DNA of 9,781 bases from an uncultured Muribaculum sp. (GCA_947573015.1 CANPDS010000071.1:1-9781), one strand, 5' to 3'. Positions 1-7,318 are shown, numbered from the stretch's first letter. Program-made: numbers and translations. The notes: generated from the sequence alone by a model not told the origin.

Positions 1-164
1 GGAACAGATCCAAGTGTCTCAAAGTTATAGTATTTCAGCCTTATATCATAGTAAATCCGAATTAAATTTCAGTAGATGGTAAAAAAATAAGGGATGGAGT
101 GTTACATTTCCCGATAACGTGCGTTAATGAAGTAGAAGCGTCATTTACATGACCATCAGACACA
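1..164. other. AT-rich non-coding stretch upstream of the sigma-factor operon
   Basis: I see no convincing gene here: forward frames hit stops quickly, and the reverse frame running in from position 313 is a shadow of the sigma-factor gene. The promoter of the downstream operon is probably inside this stretch. Two octamers match seven of eight positions of the Bacteroidetes -7 consensus TAnnTTTG: TAAATTTC at 63-70 and TACATTTC at 103-110. Neither has an obvious TTTG/TTG element about 20 nt upstream, so I do not call either as a promoter. A short inverted repeat, TAACG-tg-CGTTA, lies at 115-126 and is too small to interpret. Confidence 0.5.
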
Positions 165-671
165 GTGAGTACCGATATCCTTACATCGACATTTCTGCGA
201 TTGCGTGCGCGTCTGCGAGGCATGGCTGCAGGTATTGCCGGCAACAGCGACGCCGATGATATTCTGCACGATGCTTTCTGCCGGCTATGGCTTCGCAACA
301 GCGATGTGCGCACTGAGGTGGAGGCTATGAAGCTCAGCTATACGGCGGTGCGCAATTCAGCTATCGATGTGAGAAGGCGTACGGCCGCACATGGCATGAT
401 GAGTATCGATGATGAATGTTGTCCGCTGCGCGACTGTGCCTGGTATGATCAGCCGGAAGCGGACAGTATGGCAACGTATCGTACTGTGGTGGAATTGGCC
501 CGACGTCGGTTGCCGGAACGGCAGTTTGCAGTATTCCGCATGCATGATATCGATGGGATCGGATATGAGGAGATTGCGATGACTCTTTCCATCACACAGG
601 AAAACGTAAGGATGACGCTGAGCCGCGCAAGAAAGACATTGCGCGAGCTTTATCGTAAATCATATCAATAA
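165..671 (+). CDS. ECF-type RNA polymerase sigma factor
   Basis: Predicted 168-residue extracytoplasmic-function sigma factor, which would direct core RNA polymerase to a small set of promoters. Region 2 covers about residues 8-75, with the core-binding helix DADDILHDAFCRLW at 29-42. Region 4 covers about 116-163, starting LPERQ and running through a helix-turn-helix (GIGYEEIAMTLSITQENVR) into the basic helix SRARKTLRELY. There is no region 3, as expected for the class, and the length is typical. The start is GTG at 165: an in-frame stop at 150-152 excludes anything earlier, the ATG at 149 is in another frame, and the next in-frame ATG (codon 20) would cut into region 2. No Shine-Dalgarno site precedes it, which is common in Bacteroidetes. 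It is the first gene of a four-gene run; the next gene begins 15 nt after its stop. Target promoters and inducing signal are unknown. Confidence 0.93.
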   Translation: MSTDILTSTFLRLRARLRGMAAGIAGNSDADDILHDAFCRLWLRNSDVRTEVEAMKLSYTAVRNSAIDVRRRTAAHGMMSIDDECCPLRDCAWYDQPEADSMATYRTVVELARRRLPERQFAVFRMHDIDGIGYEEIAMTLSITQENVRMTLSRARKTLRELYRKSYQ

Positions 672-686
672 CTCAGCTATTAATAT

Positions 687-1160
687 ATGGAAAAATCAAC
701 AGGCGAATTATCACGTATCATCAGTCTTGGCGAACGCTATTTTGAGTGTTCGTTGAGCGACAGTGATGAATCCCGACTGCGCGATATGCTTGCACATACC
801 ACTCTTGAGCATCCTGCAATAGATGAATTGCGGGCCATGATGGGATTTCGGGCACCTGTACAGATAGGACGGATGGGACGAAGATCAGGTATGCGCCGGA
901 TTGCGGCCGGAATAGCCGCTGCCGTTGCTCTGGTGATTTCGCTGTCTGTATATATAATCAGGGTGGATAATGCTCCCACATGTGTGGCCTATGCCAATGG
1001 TGTGCGTGTTACCGATGAGGAAGAGGTGGTGAGGCTTATGATGGCCGACATGCATTATTTCGGTCATGGCGCAAGCAGCTCGACGGAGTCGTTCCAGACT
1101 GAACTTGGCGATGTGGCACGAATGATAAATGATTATGAATCAATGTATCCTGAAATATAA
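687..1160 (+). CDS. Single-pass membrane protein, candidate anti-sigma factor
   Basis: Predicted 157-residue protein with a charged cytoplasmic N-terminal part (about 1-70), one hydrophobic helix at about 72-91 preceded by a basic run (GRMGRRSGMRR), and a roughly 65-residue C-terminal part presumably in the periplasm. The positive charges before the helix favour an N-in orientation. The layout and the position right after an ECF sigma gene fit an anti-sigma factor, but I do not see a zinc-containing ZAS motif (HxxxCxxC) or a FecR domain, so this role is inferred from context and topology. The segment CVAYANGVRVTDEEEVVRLM after the helix looks like a small conserved module; I recall similar segments in other Bacteroidales proteins encoded beside sigma factors but could not verify it. 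The next gene starts 6 nt after the stop, suggesting co-translation. An alternative is a structural membrane protein without sigma-binding activity. Confidence 0.75.
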   Translation: MEKSTGELSRIISLGERYFECSLSDSDESRLRDMLAHTTLEHPAIDELRAMMGFRAPVQIGRMGRRSGMRRIAAGIAAAVALVISLSVYIIRVDNAPTCVAYANGVRVTDEEEVVRLMMADMHYFGHGASSSTESFQTELGDVARMINDYESMYPEI

Positions 1161-1166
1161 TATGTT

Positions 1167-1634
1167 ATGATGCGGATAGTCAGACTGATACTTTTACTGG
1201 TGGTGCTCTCGCCATGTGCCGTAAATGGGCAGACGGGGATGCATATCAATCGTGTGTTTGGCGGAAAATATATCAGCGATCCATCTGTAACCGAGGTGAT
1301 GATGAGCGGTGACCAACGGTTTCTGCGCAGTCATGATCTTAACACATTGGCTACTTTCCGAGGGGCGTCGGCTACTTATGCTCCGATATTGCAGCCACTT
1401 GTGCTTGCCGATGGTGCGCAGGCCATAGGCCGTAATGTTCGTTACAAGGATGGCAAGCTGCAATATGCCTTTTTTATGCTCCCTGCGATAGAGAAGGATG
1501 GTAATAAGATCAACCGTTATTTATATTATCTTAATGTCGACACCGGAAAGAATCCATCGGTGATGATGATTTACTTTGATGGCGAATTGTCGCGCACGGA
1601 AGCGGAGTCGCTGATAAAATCTCTCTCAAAATAA
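1167..1634 (+). CDS. Small exported protein, possibly DUF6108-like
   Basis: Predicted 155-residue protein with an N-terminal signal peptide: basic MMRIVR, hydrophobic core to about residue 15, probable cleavage after Gly21 (AVNG|Q). A cysteine at residue 17 is preceded by proline, so it does not form a good lipobox, and a soluble periplasmic or secreted product is more likely than a lipoprotein. The mature part is mixed alpha/beta with GMHINRVFGGKYISDPSVTE near its start and a C-terminal segment (MIYFDGELSRTEAESLIKSL) ending in an amphipathic helix. The style recalls the Bacteroidales family annotated DUF6108, often found beside ECF sigma factors; this is memory, not a search result. Two ATG codons stand in tandem at 1167 and 1170, and I took the first. 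It begins 6 nt after the membrane-protein gene, so the two are probably one transcript. Function is unknown. Confidence 0.8.
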   Translation: MMRIVRLILLLVVLSPCAVNGQTGMHINRVFGGKYISDPSVTEVMMSGDQRFLRSHDLNTLATFRGASATYAPILQPLVLADGAQAIGRNVRYKDGKLQYAFFMLPAIEKDGNKINRYLYYLNVDTGKNPSVMMIYFDGELSRTEAESLIKSLSK

Positions 1635-1684
1635 GGGCTTCTTTAATTGTTTCAAAATCCATTTAGTCAATATAGTAAATTCCT

Positions 1685-2734
1685 ATGGACAAGACATGTA
1701 AATATCTGCTTGCGCTGCTGATGGCGCTCATGGCTCCCGTTGTGGTCAGCGCCGCTGATAATGAGATGGTACCTGTGGCCGATTACCCTGCCGATACACT
1801 GTTGTGCGCCGCAAGTGCGGGGAATATATCCATAATATATAACTCCATGTCTACTACGGTAACAGTGAGCAATGTGAATGATACCGATGATAATTTCTAT
1901 TTCCAGTCGGGCAAGAAGAAAAACAGCGACATGCAGACGAGCATCAACTGCACGGACATAACCGCCATAACCATCGTGGAGAATATGTCGGCACTGATAG
2001 TTGATTTCACTACCAGTGGCGGTGAGAAGCAGAGCTATACATTTGCGTTTGAGGATCCCGCCAACCGTTCGTTTACCTCATATATAGGGCGCCGTGGCAG
2101 CGATTTCGGATTCACGATCTCCAAGTCGGGGAATGGAACGGTATGGGATTGTGTGTCGGCCGGATTCGGATTCGGTTGGATAGGCGCAATCAATGACATA
2201 CCGGCTATGGGTACATCAATGTGGCGGAGCAATGAGTTAACGTGGCTTATGGTATTGGGCGTGCAGATGACGCATGGACATCATACTGTATCGATGGGTC
2301 TTGGTCTGGACTGGCAGAATTTTGTCACCAAGGGTAACCACTATTTCCAATATAACACCGACGGACGCATAACACTGGAACAATATGATGAGGGCGTGAC
2401 CGATACGCGCTCGCGGATAAAGATATTCAGCCTGCAAGTGCCGCTGCTATACCGGTTGAATTTCGGACACCGGAATTGCATGGGTATTCAGATTGGACCG
2501 GTTGTTAATTTCAACACCGGAAGCAGCATAAAGACACAGTATAAGTATGAGGGACGGGAATATACCGTAAAGACCAACAGTATAGGGCAGCGTCCGGTGA
2601 CTGTGGATGGACTTCTGTCGGTGAATTACCGTGCTGTAGGCATATATCTGCGCTATTCGCCGATGTCAAAGCTGCGTAGCGCGTCTGGTCTTGACTTCGG
2701 ATCGGTATCTACCGGTATAATGCTTGGATTCTGA
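1685..2734 (+). CDS. Exported protein with probable outer-membrane beta-barrel domain
   Basis: Predicted 349-residue protein. Residues 1-23 form a signal peptide (MDKTCKYLLALLMALMAPVVVSA|AD). Residues about 25-135 form a beta-rich N-terminal segment with SGKKKNSD and a repeated Asn/Asp/Thr-rich pattern. From about 155 onward, alternating aromatic and small residues look like transmembrane strands: FGFGWIGAI, HHTVSMGLGLDW, IFSLQVPLLYRLNFG, CMGIQIGPVVNFNTG, VGIYLRYSPMSKL. The chain ends in a strand with C-terminal Phe (STGIMLGF), a classic outer-membrane sorting feature. This fits a small porin-like or OmpA-type barrel without the peptidoglycan-binding domain. The gap from the previous gene is 50 nt, the largest in this operon; I saw no clear promoter in it. 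The protein could be the structure or stress sensor controlled by the upstream sigma factor, but that is inference. The gene converges with ssb. Confidence 0.8.
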   Translation: MDKTCKYLLALLMALMAPVVVSAADNEMVPVADYPADTLLCAASAGNISIIYNSMSTTVTVSNVNDTDDNFYFQSGKKKNSDMQTSINCTDITAITIVENMSALIVDFTTSGGEKQSYTFAFEDPANRSFTSYIGRRGSDFGFTISKSGNGTVWDCVSAGFGFGWIGAINDIPAMGTSMWRSNELTWLMVLGVQMTHGHHTVSMGLGLDWQNFVTKGNHYFQYNTDGRITLEQYDEGVTDTRSRIKIFSLQVPLLYRLNFGHRNCMGIQIGPVVNFNTGSSIKTQYKYEGREYTVKTNSIGQRPVTVDGLLSVNYRAVGIYLRYSPMSKLRSASGLDFGSVSTGIMLGF

Positions 2735-2787
2735 TATGGATGCGGCCCCTTTTGCCTTGATAAGGCATGAAGGTGGATTATAAAAGG

Positions 2788-2823
2788 CTATCGCCACTGC
2801 GCTCATGAGCGTGGTGGCGATAG
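2788..2823. terminator. Shared hairpin between convergent genes, overlapping the ssb stop codon
   Basis: A perfect 10-bp inverted repeat, CTATCGCCAC at 2788-2797 and GTGGCGATAG at 2814-2823, encloses a second perfect repeat, CGCTCA/TGAGCG at 2800-2811. In + strand RNA the two bases between the repeats on each side can form U-G and G-U wobbles, giving one nearly continuous stem. In - strand RNA the same positions are A/C mismatches. Only the - strand side has a T-run (CCTTTTATA right after the hairpin), so it best fits a terminator for the ssb-distal end of the arginine operon. It may also stop + strand transcripts. The ssb stop codon (2803-2805) lies at the apex, so the last seven sense codons of ssb form one arm. 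Confidence 0.65.
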
Positions 2824-3141
2824 TAGTTCAAAGTAGTCTACGATTATCTCGGTGACGTTGTGCTTGATAGTATTGCGGTCCTCCCACACACGGGTCCGGA
2901 GCTTTCCTTCGATGTATAGCCGGGTGCCTTTGCGGATATATTTTTCAGCAGTCTCGGCAGCTCCGTCCCACATTACTATGCGATGCCATTCGGTACGTTC
3001 GGGTATCTGCGCTCCGGAGGGGGAGGTGTATGCGCGTTCGGTAGTTGCGAGGGTGAATGTGGCAACCGGGCGTGTCTCTACATATCTGATTGTCGGATCG
3101 GCCCCGACATTGCCGAGCAATATCACTTTGTTGACTCCCAT
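2803..3141 (-). CDS. ssb: Short single-stranded DNA-binding protein lacking the acidic tail
   Basis: Predicted 112-residue SSB made almost entirely of the OB-fold. It opens with the family signature MGVNKVILLGNVGADPTIR, then has VATFTLATTER, TEWHRIVMWDGAAETAEKYI, KGTRLYIEGKLRTRVWED and TEIIVDYFELL. Trp52, Trp58 and Trp86 are at positions typical for ssDNA-stacking or core residues. A full bacterial SSB would add a flexible linker and an acidic tip such as DDDIPF that recruits partner proteins; here the chain ends in SPPRS seven residues after the fold. It is therefore probably an accessory SSB rather than the main replication SSB, though no second copy can be seen in this window. The ATG at 3141 is the natural start for the fold. 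It follows proC by 25 nt and is the last gene before the convergent hairpin, so it probably rides on the arginine transcript. Confidence 0.92.
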   Translation of the reverse strand: MGVNKVILLGNVGADPTIRYVETRPVATFTLATTERAYTSPSGAQIPERTEWHRIVMWDGAAETAEKYIRKGTRLYIEGKLRTRVWEDRNTIKHNVTEIIVDYFELLSPPRS

Positions 3142-3166
3142 ATGTGGTATCGGTTCATTGTTTGAA

Positions 3167-3964
3167 TCATCGTTTTACAGATGCGCGCATCCCCCTTACA
3201 ACGGCACCGGTGAAGCCATTCTCCTCCATGGTGTTGAGTCCGCGGATGGTAAGTCCTCCTGGAGTCGTCACTTTGTCAATCTCAGATTCGGGATTGGCTC
3301 CTGTAGCCTCAAGCAGCTCCACGGCACCGCGCATTGTCTGTAGAAACCACTCTTTGGCTTTGTCGGGATACAGACCCAATTCTACCGCACCCTCTGAGGC
3401 CGCGCGTATGAACCGCATCACATATGCGATGCCGCATGAACATAGCGCCATGGCTGCATCAAGCTGTGTCTCCGGAATCACGGCGGCAGTGCCGAGATGG
3501 TTGAATATATCCACTACAGGTTGCGTGCGTTCCGGATCGGCATTCTCGGCATGACAGATGAATGTCATGCTGCAACCTACAGCCATTGCTGTGTTGGGTA
3601 TCGCGCGCATGATGGTACGGTTGGACGAATAGTTGCGGAGAATAGTGTCGAAATCGGCGAGTGATACTGTGGCGGCGAGCGACACGAGTGTCTGGCTGCG
3701 GAAGTCGATGCGTGGGGCGATCTCCTCAAGCACGGTCTTTACCATCCATGGTTTCACAGCCAGGATTATCACGTCGGCACCACGAAGAGCAGAGGCATTG
3801 TCGGTATCAGTGTTTATGCCGGGACACTTTGACTCTATGCGGTCGAGAGTGGCACGACGTGGAGAGGTGACTGTGATGTCAGTTGCCGGTATGAATCCGG
3901 AGGCTGCGAGTCCGATCGCTATTGCGGAGCCCATGTTGCCTCCGCCGATAATTCCGATTTTCAT
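3167..3964 (-). CDS. proC: Pyrroline-5-carboxylate reductase
   Basis: Predicted 265-residue enzyme reducing 1-pyrroline-5-carboxylate to proline with NAD(P)H, the last step of proline synthesis, in the cytoplasm. The N-terminus is a Rossmann nucleotide-binding motif, MKIGIIGGGNMGSAIA (1-16). The middle holds RAIPNTAMAVG (120-130), and the C-terminal helical dimerisation domain carries the family signature around EIDKVTTPGGLTIRGL (228-243), with the Thr-rich segment that contacts substrate. Length matches the family. It starts 7 nt after the argD stop, so it is very probably co-transcribed with the arginine genes. Arginine and proline synthesis meet at glutamate semialdehyde/P5C and ornithine, which gives a metabolic reason for the linkage. 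No Shine-Dalgarno site is seen; translation may be coupled to argD. Confidence 0.95.
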   Translation of the reverse strand: MKIGIIGGGNMGSAIAIGLAASGFIPATDITVTSPRRATLDRIESKCPGINTDTDNASALRGADVIILAVKPWMVKTVLEEIAPRIDFRSQTLVSLAATVSLADFDTILRNYSSNRTIMRAIPNTAMAVGCSMTFICHAENADPERTQPVVDIFNHLGTAAVIPETQLDAAMALCSCGIAYVMRFIRAASEGAVELGLYPDKAKEWFLQTMRGAVELLEATGANPESEIDKVTTPGGLTIRGLNTMEENGFTGAVVRGMRASVKR

Positions 3965-3971
3965 AAGTCTG

Positions 3972-5102
3972 TCAGAGTGATTGCAATGTGCGGGTGAACC
4001 GGTCGATGAAGTCGTCGGCTTGCTCCATTGTCAGTGTCAGCGGAGGGAGCAGGCGTATGATATTGGTGGATGCGGCTCCGGTGAATACATGCTCCACGTC
4101 GATGAGGCGGCGGCGTAGCTCTTTTGTCTCGAAAGGCATTTCGATACCGATCATCAGACCTGCGCCTCTTACCTCCTGAATGCCGGGGATCTGCTTCAGC
4201 CGTCCGATAAGGTGTGCACCGACTTTTTCGGCATTCTCCACAAGGTGTTCACCTTCGATCACGTCGAGCACAGCTATGGCAGTGGCGCATGCCAGATGGT
4301 TGCCGCCGAAGGTTGTGCCGAGCAATCCGTAGGAGGGCTTGAACATAGGTGATATCAGCACTCCACCCATAGGGAATCCGTTGGCGATGCCTTTGGCTAC
4401 GGTGATTATGTCGGGACGGATACCGCTGTACTGGTGTGCGAAGAAGCGGCCAGTGCGACCGTAGCCTGATTGGATCTCATCAAGGATGAGGATTGTGCCG
4501 TAGCGGTTGCACTCTTCGCGCAACACACGCAGGAAGTCGGCCGATGGTATGCGTATGCCTCCCACACCCTGCACTCCTTCAACAATGACAGCGGCGACAT
4601 CGCCTTTGGCAAGTTCGTTGCAGGCGGCATCTATGTCGTTGAGTGGGAGGAATGTCACGTTGTTGTTGGCGTTGAGCGGCGATACGATGCGTGGATTGTC
4701 GGTGACTTCTACAGCAGCCGATGTGCGTCCATGGAATGCCCGTCTGAATGCCACCACGCGTTTGCGTCCGGTGTGGAACGATGCGAGCTTGAGGGCGTTT
4801 TCATTGGCCTCGGCGCCGGAGTTGACGAGGAACAGCGAGTAATCGTCATATCCGCTTACACGACCGAGCTTTTCGGCAAGCTGTTTCTGCAAAGGATTTA
4901 TAACGGAGTTGGAGTAGAACATCAGTTGCGATGCCTGATGCTCGATAGCTTTGACCACCATGGGATGGCAATGGCCTACCGATACTACGGCATGTCCTCC
5001 ATACAGGTCGAGGTACTCTGTGCCTGCGGCGTCGTAGACATGGCACCCCTTGCCTCTGGTGATTTCTATATCGAAGAGTGGATATACGTCGAAAAGATTC
5101 AT
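3972..5102 (-). CDS. argD: N-acyl-ornithine aminotransferase (acetyl- or succinylornithine)
   Basis: Predicted 376-residue class-III PLP aminotransferase converting N-acyl-glutamate semialdehyde to N-acyl-ornithine with glutamate as amino donor. Visible family features are LDLYGGHAVVSVGHCHP near 31-47, the phosphate-binding NSGAEANENALK (94-105), FHGRT (123-127), the cofactor Asp208 in LDEIQSGYGRTG, and the Schiff-base Lys237 in TVAKGIANGFPMGG. The C-terminal part keeps NIIRLLPPLTLT. The reading frame extends upstream to 5276, but that extension overlaps argC and encodes nothing aminotransferase-like. ATG at 5102 gives the standard N-terminus (MNLFDVYPLFDIEITRGKG) and lies 14 nt after the argC stop. 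In Bacteroides the pathway runs on succinylated intermediates, so the true substrate may be N-succinyl-ornithine; sequence alone does not settle this. Confidence 0.95.
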   Translation of the reverse strand: MNLFDVYPLFDIEITRGKGCHVYDAAGTEYLDLYGGHAVVSVGHCHPMVVKAIEHQASQLMFYSNSVINPLQKQLAEKLGRVSGYDDYSLFLVNSGAEANENALKLASFHTGRKRVVAFRRAFHGRTSAAVEVTDNPRIVSPLNANNNVTFLPLNDIDAACNELAKGDVAAVIVEGVQGVGGIRIPSADFLRVLREECNRYGTILILDEIQSGYGRTGRFFAHQYSGIRPDIITVAKGIANGFPMGGVLISPMFKPSYGLLGTTFGGNHLACATAIAVLDVIEGEHLVENAEKVGAHLIGRLKQIPGIQEVRGAGLMIGIEMPFETKELRRRLIDVEHVFTGAASTNIIRLLPPLTLTMEQADDFIDRFTRTLQSL

Positions 5103-5116
5103 TGTTGTCTTTGAGA

Positions 5117-6088
5117 TTAGAATGCCGATGGCTTTAGCTGGAGCCCGATTCGTTCGTGGAGTCCGAAGAGTAGATTCATGTTGTGGACAGCTTGCCCTGA
5201 CGCACCCTTGACAAGATTGTCGATAACGGATGTGATGAGAAGCTTGTTGTCGACTTTCTCCAGATGGATTATGCACTTGTTGGTGTTGACCACGTCCTTA
5301 AGATCGGGAGCTTTGTCGGTGATAAACGTGAAGTTGTGGTCGTCGTAGTACTCCTCGTAGAGCTGTTTGATCTGCTCAATGCTCACCGGGCAGTCGAGGT
5401 ATATGATTGCCATGATGCCGCGGGCAAAGCATCCGCGCACGGGGATGAAGTCGATATCGGCCTTGAAGCTTTGCTGGAGTTGCGATAGCGACTGTCGTAT
5501 CTCGGCGAGGTGTTGATGGCGGAATGGCTTGTAGATCGACACATTGTTGTTGCGCCATGAGAAATGGCTTGTGGGCGAGGGCTTTACTCCTGCACCTGTC
5601 GATCCTGTGATAGCGGTGACATGGATGGTGGAGTTGAGCATGAGATTTTTGGCGAGCGGGAGGAGGGCCAGCTGTATCGCTGTGGCGAAGCAGCCCGGAT
5701 TGGCCACGCGTTTTGCTCCGCGCACTATGCGCTTGCGGTTTAGCTCGGGGAGTCCGTATACGAAATCGTGTGTGCCATCCTCGATGCGGTAGTCGGTAGA
5801 TAGGTCGACAATGCGCAGATCCTCCGGCACGTCATGGCTGTCCATGAATTTTTTTGTCTCACCATGAGGGGTGCAGCAGAACAGCACATCGATCTCATCA
5901 AGCCGGGTGTCGGCGCAGAAAGTCATATTAAGCTCTCCAATGAGGCCCTGATGTATGTCGGTTACCGGATTGCCGGCGTTGGAGGTGCTGTGTATCCACA
6001 TTACCTCCACGTCGGGATGATTCACGAGCAGGCGGAGAAGCTCACCTGCCGTATATCCGGCTCCGCCAATTATGCCTGCGCGTATCAT
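5117..6088 (-). CDS. argC: N-acyl-gamma-glutamyl-phosphate reductase
   Basis: Predicted 323-residue NADPH-dependent reductase turning N-acyl-glutamyl phosphate into the semialdehyde, third step of arginine synthesis. The N-terminal dinucleotide-binding motif is AGIIGGAGYTAGELLRLL (4-21). The catalytic cysteine is Cys133 in ANPGCFATA, and the probable catalytic histidine is His193 in the HQHLAEI motif (HRHxPEI-type). SGAGVKPS-type sequence is present as TGAGVKPSPTSHF, and the C-terminal domain ends with VKGASGQAVHNMNLLFG, which is strongly conserved in the family. Its ATG overlaps the argG stop as ATGA (6085-6088), typical of translational coupling. This is the short type of ArgC, as in Bacteroidetes. 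If the pathway is succinylated here, the physiological substrate would be N-succinyl-glutamyl phosphate (inference). Confidence 0.96.
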   Translation of the reverse strand: MIRAGIIGGAGYTAGELLRLLVNHPDVEVMWIHSTSNAGNPVTDIHQGLIGELNMTFCADTRLDEIDVLFCCTPHGETKKFMDSHDVPEDLRIVDLSTDYRIEDGTHDFVYGLPELNRKRIVRGAKRVANPGCFATAIQLALLPLAKNLMLNSTIHVTAITGSTGAGVKPSPTSHFSWRNNNVSIYKPFRHQHLAEIRQSLSQLQQSFKADIDFIPVRGCFARGIMAIIYLDCPVSIEQIKQLYEEYYDDHNFTFITDKAPDLKDVVNTNKCIIHLEKVDNKLLITSVIDNLVKGASGQAVHNMNLLFGLHERIGLQLKPSAF

Positions 6089-7305
6089 GCTTCACGCTCC
6101 TTTCCGTTGCGCTTCTGCACGTTGTGATAAATCTTCATCTGGTTGCCGAGAATTTTGGTAAAGCCCTTCACATCGTCGGCGGTCCATGCTTTGGACAACT
6201 CTCCATATTCTCCGAAGTCGGTCTTCATGAGATCGAAGTCGCTCTCCACACCTACTACAGTGAAGTGATATGGCTTGAGGTCGACGAGCACGCGTCCTGT
6301 GACGTTGCGTTGTGATGATTCAAGGAACCGCTCTATGTCGCGCATTACGGGTTCGAGATACTGTGCTTCATGGAGGAACATGCCGTACCATGTGCCGAGC
6401 TGATCCTTCCAATATTGCTGCCATTTGGTAAGCGTGTGCTTTTCGAGCACTTTGTGGGCACCGAGGATAACCATCGGGGCACCGGCCTCGAATCCTACAC
6501 GGCCCTTTATGCCGATAATGGTGTCACCTACATGCATGTCGCGTCCAAGGGCATATGGAGCCACCAGTTCCTCGATCTTTTGTATGGCGGCAACCTTGTC
6601 GGCGAAGTATTCGCCGTTGACGGCCTCGATCTGACCCTGATTGAAGTCGATTGTGAGGCGTGAGGGAGAAGAGGCAGTCATCTGGGTGGGATATGCCTCT
6701 TCGGGTAGGGTCTGGTTGCTGTGGAGAGTTTCCTTACCACCAATGGAAGTGCCCCAGAGACCTTTGTTGATGGAGTATTCGAGCTTCTTGAAGTCGGCCT
6801 CATAGCCATGCTTTTTAAGATATTCAATCTCATATTCGCGGGTGAGATTCATATCGCGAGTCGGTGTGATTATCTCGATTTCCGGAGCGAGTATCTCGAA
6901 TGTTAGGTCGAAACGCACCTGGTCGTTGCCGGCGCTTGTGGAGCCGTGTGCCACACTGTGTGCTCCGATCTTTTTGGCATATTCTATGATAGCTATGGCC
7001 TGAAATATACGCTCAGAACTTACAGATATCGGGTATGTGCCGTTGCGGAGCACATTTCCGAAAATCATATATTTGATCGACTTGTCGTAGTATTCCTGAG
7101 TTATGTCGAGAGTGGCATGCTCCTTGGCCCCGAGGGCAAGCGCTCGTTGCTCTATCGCCTCAAGCTCGGCAGGAGAGAATCCGCCGGTGTTGGCGATGGC
7201 AGTGTAAACTTCGTAGCCGCAGTCCTCGCTGAGGTATTTTACGGCGAAAGATGTGTCGAGACCACCGCTGAATGCGAGCACGACTTTCTTTTTATTGTTG
7301 TCCAT
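6085..7305 (-). CDS. argG: Argininosuccinate synthase
   Basis: Predicted 406-residue enzyme joining citrulline and aspartate with ATP to argininosuccinate, the penultimate step of arginine synthesis. The ATP-pyrophosphatase P-loop SGGLDTS is at 13-19. Other family motifs are NGTYPISVSSERI (88-100), AHGSTSAGNDQVRFDL (119-134) and TPTRDMNLTREYEIEYLKKHG (148-168, with the usual role in substrate contacts). The C-terminal part includes the helix involved in tetramer formation. The frame is open back to 7398, but that extension overlaps the end of the GNAT gene and has low-complexity Thr/Pro sequence. ATG at 7305 gives the standard N-terminus MDNNKKKVVLAFSGG and lies 13 nt after the GNAT stop. The next gene, argC, overlaps by 4 nt. 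Deacylation and cyclisation steps before it are encoded elsewhere. Confidence 0.96.
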   Translation of the reverse strand: MDNNKKKVVLAFSGGLDTSFAVKYLSEDCGYEVYTAIANTGGFSPAELEAIEQRALALGAKEHATLDITQEYYDKSIKYMIFGNVLRNGTYPISVSSERIFQAIAIIEYAKKIGAHSVAHGSTSAGNDQVRFDLTFEILAPEIEIITPTRDMNLTREYEIEYLKKHGYEADFKKLEYSINKGLWGTSIGGKETLHSNQTLPEEAYPTQMTASSPSRLTIDFNQGQIEAVNGEYFADKVAAIQKIEELVAPYALGRDMHVGDTIIGIKGRVGFEAGAPMVILGAHKVLEKHTLTKWQQYWKDQLGTWYGMFLHEAQYLEPVMRDIERFLESSQRNVTGRVLVDLKPYHFTVVGVESDFDLMKTDFGEYGELSKAWTADDVKGFTKILGNQMKIYHNVQKRNGKEREA

Positions 7306-7318
7306 TTTGATGGTGTAT

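Noticed and set aside
62..313. 83-residue - strand frame at the left edge
   Set aside because: It overlaps the conserved region 2 of the sigma factor and has an Arg-rich composition typical of a shadow frame.
2753..2767. Small hairpin TGCCTT-gat-AAGGCA after the barrel-protein gene
   Set aside because: The stem is 6 bp with a 3-nt loop and is not followed by a T-run on either strand; the larger hairpin at 2788-2823 is the better terminator.
2852..3554. Two + strand open frames (163 and 136 residues) across ssb and proC
   Set aside because: Both lie opposite two well-recognised genes, and their sequences show no coherent domain.
4470..5114. 214-residue open frame on the + strand across argD
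   Set aside because: It is antisense to a clear aminotransferase with all catalytic motifs and shows no domain or start signal of its own.
5103..5276. Longer argD start
   Set aside because: The extension overlaps the C-terminal coding part of argC and is unlike any ArgD N-terminus; ATG at 5102 gives the family start.
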